A stretch of 17,057 nt of DNA, taken from Phocaeicola_A sp964580305 (lineage in GTDB: Bacteria > Bacteroidota > Bacteroidia > Bacteroidales > Bacteroidaceae). The DNA lies in the NCBI GenBank assembly GCA_964580305.1, contig CAZOKL010000044.1, forward strand, positions 1 to 17,057, read 5' to 3'. The notes beneath the pieces were generated by a model. The model saw only the letters and a program-made list of their open reading frames with translations, had not been told where the DNA came from and did no database searches. Numbering within the stretch: the stretch's first letter is position 1; the number at the start of each line of letters is the position of its first letter. Of this stretch, positions 12,912-17,057 are shown piece by piece. A program made the translations under genes and the position numbers.

Positions 12912-15900
12912 GCGTTCTTTTGTTTTTTAATACGGTTGGTAGAGATAAAGCTGTAGACAGCGGGCACGATGAACATGGTCATGAAAGTTGATACAATCAT
13001 GCCACCCACGACAGTGACGCCCATGGCGATGCGCTGGTTGCAACCTTCGCCCGAAGCAAATGCCAGTGGGAGCAGGCCCAGCACTGTGGCTGCACTTGTC
13101 ATCAAGATGGGGCGCAGACGCTGGAGCGAGGCGTCCTGAATGGCCTGCATTTTGTCTTCTCCGGCAGCCTGTTTTTGGTTGGCGAACTCCACAATGAGGA
13201 TACCGTTTTTTGCCACAAGGCCAATGAGCATGATGATGCCTATCTGACTGAAAACGTTCATGGTGATATCATTGAAATACATAAAGATAAGAGCTCCAGT
13301 GATGGCCAGTGGCACTGTGGTCATGATGACGAGCGGGTCTTTGAAGCTCTCGAATTGTGCCGCCAGAATCAGATAAATCAGCACGATGGCCAGCAGGAAG
13401 GCAAACATCAGGCTGGATGCACTTTCGCTGTAGTCCTTTGACTCTCCGGCAAGTGCCGTGCGGAAGGTGTCGTCGAGCACTTCTTTGGCAATTTTATCCA
13501 TCTCTTCCAAACCTTGTCCGATGGTTTTCCCTTCAGCAAGTCCGCTTGAAATAGTGGCCGACACAAAACGGTTGTAGCGATAGAGTTTCGGGGGAGCAAT
13601 GCCGTTTTCCAGTTCGATGAGGTTGTCAAGCTGCACCATGTGGCCATCGTCGCTACGCACATAGATGGCTTTCAGGTCGGCAGGCTTGTTGCGTTGCTGT
13701 CGGTTGATTTCTCCAAGAATTTCATATTGCTTTCCGTTCATGTAGAAATAGCCCATGCGTTGTCCGCTCAAACCGTATTGCAGAGTTTGGGCGATGTTGA
13801 GTGTACTCACTCCCATGATGCTGGCCTTGTCACGGTTGATAACGATTCGTGCTTCCGGCTTGCTGAACTTCAGGTCCACGTCGGCCATTTGGAAAGTCGG
13901 GTTACTATAGACACGTGCCATGAATTCCGGCAGGATTTTCTCCATCTTCTCCAAATTGGTTGCTTGCAGCACGTATTGGATGGGCATGCCTCCGCTGCGT
14001 CCGCCGAAAGATGAGTTCTGTCGCACGAAAGAGCGTCCGTTGTTTTTTGTGCTTACGGCTCTTGACAGCTTTTCTGCCATTTCCATTTGTGTGTAGTTGC
14101 GGTCTTTCATGTCTTTCAATGTGATTCGTATGTTTCCGCTTCCACTCGACACACGTGCCGTCACTTTGTCTGCATCGGGGATGATGGAGTCGACCAATAG
14201 GTTGATGTCTTCCGTGTAGTCACGGATGTATTCATAAGTCACGCCTTCCGAACCTTTGGTGTTGATGGTGATTTGTGAGCGGTCTTCCAGTGGTGCCATT
14301 TCCGCAGGAATGGCATTCCACAACACGGCTGTGAGTCCGAAAGTCACGATGATGATGGGGATGGCAATCCAGCGTCGGCGCAAGAAGGCGTGCAGTGAGC
14401 GTCTGTACAGGTTATTCATTCCGACAAAGAATGGTTCAGTCTTGCGATAGAACCAGTTTTTTCTTTCCTGACGCTTCAGCAGTTTGGTGGCAAGCATAGG
14501 AGTGATTGTCAGTGCAGCAAAGGCTGAGATGAGCACGCTGCCCGACACCACGAAACTGAACTCACGGAAGAGCCGTCCGGTGGTACCTTCCATGAATACG
14601 ATGGGGAAGAACACGGCCACCAGTGTGATGGTAGTGGAGATGACGGCAAAGAAGATTTCCCTGGAACCTTCGATGCCGGCTTCCATCGGTGTCATGTCCT
14701 GTTCAATGCGGATATAAATGTTTTCGGTCATGACGATGGCGTCGTCCACCACAAGTCCCACGGCAAGCACGATAGCTAACATGGAGAGTACATTGATGGA
14801 GAACCCCGCCACGTACATCACAAAAAATGCACCCACCAGGGAAACCGGAATCACGATGCACGGAATCAATGTCACGCGCCAGTCGCGTAAGAACAGGAAG
14901 ATGATGATGATAACGAGGACGAATGCTTCATAGACCGTGCTTTTCACCTCGTCGATGGAGGCGCGGATGAATCGTGTGTTGTCAAAACCATAGTTATATT
15001 GGATATCTTCGGGTAAGTCCTTTTCCATGGTCTGCATACGTCTGTAAACCGCATCGGCAATGTTGATATGGTTGGCACCCGGTTGGGGAATGACGACGAC
15101 ACCCACCATCGGGATGCCGTTCATTTTCATGTAACTCTGTTGGTCGGCCGGTCCCAGTTCGGCACGTCCGATGTCGCTGAAGCGGATAATTTGGTTGTTC
15201 TCCTCTTTCAGAATAAGATCGTTGAACTCCTGCACGGTGTGCATGAGTCCCATGGTGCGGATGGTAAGTTCGATGGTGTTTCCTTCGATACTACCGGAAG
15301 GCAGTTCCACATTTTCTCGGTCGAGTGCTTCTTTTACATCGGTCGGCGTAATGCTATAACCGGCCATTTTAACAGGGTCCAACCAAAGACGCATGGAATA
15401 GCGTTTTTCACCCCAGATGCTTACGCTGCTTACTTCCGGGATGGTCTGTAGTTGCTCCTTGACGGTAAGGTCGGCCACCTCGCTCAGTTCCAGCAAAGAG
15501 CGTTTGTCGCTTTGAAGTGCCACCATCAGGATGGGCTGTGCATCGGCGTCGGCTTTCGATACGGTTGGCGGGTCGCAGTCGTTCGGCAGGTTGCGCTGTG
15601 CACGCGACACCTTGTCACGCACATCGTTGGCGGCTGTTTCCAAGTCAACAGACAGTTCAAATTCAATGGTGATACGGCTTTGTCCCTGTTGGCTCACACT
15701 GGAGAGTGAACGTATACCGGGGATACCGTTGATGTTTTGCTCCAAAGGCTCGGTGATTTGGTTCTCGATGACATCAGCGTTTGCTCCGGAATAAGAGCAA
15801 GTCACAGAGATGATGGGGTTGTCCACTGACGGGTATTCACGCACGCCCAAATAGGTGTAGCCTATCAGACCGAACAGAATGATGATGATGGTGAGTACTG

Positions 15901-15943
15901 TCGCCAATACCGGACGGCGTATACTTAGTTCTGATATGTTCAT
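12908..15943 (-). CDS. RND efflux pump, HAE1 family inner-membrane transporter (AcrB/MexB-like)
   Basis: A 1011-residue proton-driven antiporter of normal HAE1 length. ATG at 15943 is preferred over a GTG two codons upstream because MNISELSIRRPVLATVL is the usual family start. TM1 lies at about 10-30, a large periplasmic loop follows, and TM2-TM6 begin near residue 340. The proton-relay aspartates D400 and D401 are in GLVVDDAIVMTEN, and the partner lysine is in GLVAKNGILIVEFAN in the second half, followed by RLRPILMTSAATVLGLLP. The two halves are homologous repeats. It pairs with the adaptor (11-nt gap) and TolC channel. Specificity (drugs, bile salts, other) cannot be read from sequence. Confidence 0.95.
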   Translation of the reverse strand: MNISELSIRRPVLATVLTIIIILFGLIGYTYLGVREYPSVDNPIISVTCSYSGANADVIENQITEPLEQNINGIPGIRSLSSVSQQGQSRITIEFELSVDLETAANDVRDKVSRAQRNLPNDCDPPTVSKADADAQPILMVALQSDKRSLLELSEVADLTVKEQLQTIPEVSSVSIWGEKRYSMRLWLDPVKMAGYSITPTDVKEALDRENVELPSGSIEGNTIELTIRTMGLMHTVQEFNDLILKEENNQIIRFSDIGRAELGPADQQSYMKMNGIPMVGVVVIPQPGANHINIADAVYRRMQTMEKDLPEDIQYNYGFDNTRFIRASIDEVKSTVYEAFVLVIIIIFLFLRDWRVTLIPCIVIPVSLVGAFFVMYVAGFSINVLSMLAIVLAVGLVVDDAIVMTENIYIRIEQDMTPMEAGIEGSREIFFAVISTTITLVAVFFPIVFMEGTTGRLFREFSFVVSGSVLISAFAALTITPMLATKLLKRQERKNWFYRKTEPFFVGMNNLYRRSLHAFLRRRWIAIPIIIVTFGLTAVLWNAIPAEMAPLEDRSQITINTKGSEGVTYEYIRDYTEDINLLVDSIIPDADKVTARVSSGSGNIRITLKDMKDRNYTQMEMAEKLSRAVSTKNNGRSFVRQNSSFGGRSGGMPIQYVLQATNLEKMEKILPEFMARVYSNPTFQMADVDLKFSKPEARIVINRDKASIMGVSTLNIAQTLQYGLSGQRMGYFYMNGKQYEILGEINRQQRNKPADLKAIYVRSDDGHMVQLDNLIELENGIAPPKLYRYNRFVSATISSGLAEGKTIGQGLEEMDKIAKEVLDDTFRTALAGESKDYSESASSLMFAFLLAIVLIYLILAAQFESFKDPLVIMTTVPLAITGALIFMYFNDITMNVFSQIGIIMLIGLVAKNGILIVEFANQKQAAGEDKMQAIQDASLQRLRPILMTSAATVLGLLPLAFASGEGCNQRIAMGVTVVGGMIVSTFMTMFIVPAVYSFISTNRIKKQKNA

Positions 15944-15954
15944 AGACACATGTG

Positions 15955-17037
15955 CTAGTCAATGTTATCCAGTTTGATTGGGAGTCCAGTGCGTAGTTGG
16001 AGGGTTCCAGAAGTGATGATGGTGTCTCCGATTTGTAAACCTCTCACGACTTGGACTTCGGCGTCTGTGCGTAGTCCAGTAGAGATTTCCACAGGCTGTG
16101 CCAGTCCATTTTTATATAAGTAGACTTTGTCTTTTCCCATTTCCGGGACGATAGCCTCTGCAGGAACGGCGATAGCGTCTTTTATTTCTGCTTTCTTCAG
16201 GTTAATACTGGCATAGCGTCCCGGCAGTAGTGCGTTGTCGTGGTTGGGATAAATGGCGCGCACCGTCAGTTGGTGTAACTTTTGGTCGATTGTAGATTCT
16301 ACTGCATAAACCTTTGCCTTATAGACTTTGAGACGGTCTTCCATATAAAAATCCAGATTGAGTCCTCTTTTCATGTCGCCTGCATATCGTTCCGGTACGG
16401 AAAATTCCACTTTAAGGGGAGACGTCTTAGTGAGTTTTGCTACGATGGTTGTTGGAGAGGCATAAGTTCCCACACTTACTTGTCGTAAACCGATGACACC
16501 GTCGAATGGTGCCCGTAACTCGGTTAATGCGATTTCTTCCTTGACTATATTTATTTCAGCATTTAGTGTGGCCAAATCTGTACGTACTTGTTCATAAGCT
16601 TCTTGGCTTACAGCATCACGCTTCAACAGAGCTTGTTGGCGGTACACGCGGTCTTCGGCAAGTTTTACTTGTGCTTGGAGTCGTTGTAGTTCAGCTTGTA
16701 ATTGCCTGTCATTTACTTTGGCTAAGATTTGTCCCTTTTTGACAGAGGAACCCTCCATAAAGTTGATTTCAACAATCTTACCTGATGTTTCAAAAGACAA
16801 GTCTACTTCTTCGTCAGGTAGTAATGTGCCAGTCACAGTGAGTTCATCGGTCATGGCTTCCGGTTTAATGATTTTACCGTTGACGTTTAGAATCTTCCTT
16901 TTGTTTGATTGTTGAGATGTTGCGGTTTCGGTTGTTTCTAATTCTTTATTGATTCTTGGACGTTGGGAATAGATGCCCCAGCCGATTAAACCGAGGCCAA
17001 TAACAGTGACAAGTCCCCACTTTACTTTTTTATTCAT
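15955..17037 (-). CDS. Efflux RND transporter periplasmic adaptor subunit (HlyD/AcrA family)
   Basis: A 360-residue membrane-fusion protein. An N-terminal hydrophobic segment (about 7-23) with no lipobox cysteine suggests an uncleaved membrane anchor, unlike the lipid-anchored E. coli AcrA. The first half-lipoyl motif (LSFETSGKIVEINFMEGSSVKKGQILAKVND) is at about 80-110. A coiled-coil hairpin follows (about 110-170), then the second half-lipoyl motif (LRAPFDGVIGLRQVSVGTYA, 174-193), a beta-barrel and a membrane-proximal domain. It bridges the RND pump and the TolC channel. First visible gene of the operon, 20 nt from the window edge, so any promoter and regulator lie outside. By eye, parts of it (notably 16860-17057) are AT-richer than the pump and channel genes. 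Confidence 0.94.
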   Translation of the reverse strand: MNKKVKWGLVTVIGLGLIGWGIYSQRPRINKELETTETATSQQSNKRKILNVNGKIIKPEAMTDELTVTGTLLPDEEVDLSFETSGKIVEINFMEGSSVKKGQILAKVNDRQLQAELQRLQAQVKLAEDRVYRQQALLKRDAVSQEAYEQVRTDLATLNAEINIVKEEIALTELRAPFDGVIGLRQVSVGTYASPTTIVAKLTKTSPLKVEFSVPERYAGDMKRGLNLDFYMEDRLKVYKAKVYAVESTIDQKLHQLTVRAIYPNHDNALLPGRYASINLKKAEIKDAIAVPAEAIVPEMGKDKVYLYKNGLAQPVEISTGLRTDAEVQVVRGLQIGDTIITSGTLQLRTGLPIKLDNID

Positions 17038-17057
17038 GGTGCTAAGCTATATTTTTA

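Noticed and set aside
1..17057. CRISPR arrays, insertion sequences, integrases, att sites or phage genes
   Set aside because: No regularly spaced direct repeats and no transposase or integrase-like proteins were seen; the gene content is chromosomal core.

Overview
The window comes from a chromosome of the order Bacteroidales (Bacteroidaceae/Prevotellaceae-like). The evidence is Bacteroidota-type promoter motifs (TTTG, about 20 nt, TAnnTTTG), weak or absent Shine-Dalgarno sites, two DUF4252 proteins flanking an ECF sigma/anti-sigma pair, a long Bacteroidota-style LptF/LptG permease, a START-like protein and a RibBA fusion. I cannot name the species. By eye the DNA is moderately GC-rich, with a visibly AT-richer right end.

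Layout. (1) 11-2269: a minus-strand SUI1/YciH gene diverges from a plus-strand operon of rex (NADH-sensing repressor), a FAHD1-like FAH hydrolase and ispF (isoprenoid synthesis). (2) 2270-4226: a tightly overlapping minus-strand operon encodes DUF4252, an ECF sigma factor, a one-TM anti-sigma factor and a second DUF4252. It is preceded by an ECF-type promoter candidate (GTAAC, 17 nt, CGTCTA), and its last gene abuts ispF tail to tail with no spacer. (3) 4374-4427: a long imperfect palindrome, part of which recurs at 11061-11085. (4) 4458-10377, minus strand: an SDR oxidoreductase, then, beyond a terminator-like hairpin, a run read as LptF/G permease, ribBA, Bax-inhibitor-1 family protein and aspartate aminotransferase, with gaps of 15-34 nt. 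(5) 10466-10852: a START-like protein. (6) 11180-11363: a self-contained tRNA-Met(CAU) unit with a textbook Bacteroidota promoter and an intrinsic terminator. (7) 11592-17037: a three-gene efflux operon on the minus strand, read as periplasmic adaptor, RND pump and TolC-like outer-membrane channel.

Most of the window is ordinary housekeeping and envelope biology. The least explained part is the four-gene sigma/anti-sigma/DUF4252 operon. It looks like an autoregulated envelope-signalling module in which two secreted paralogues, one with six cysteines and one with none in the mature part, bracket the regulator pair. The dispersed palindrome is the second item without an obvious explanation. No CRISPR array, insertion sequence, prophage or integrase was seen.
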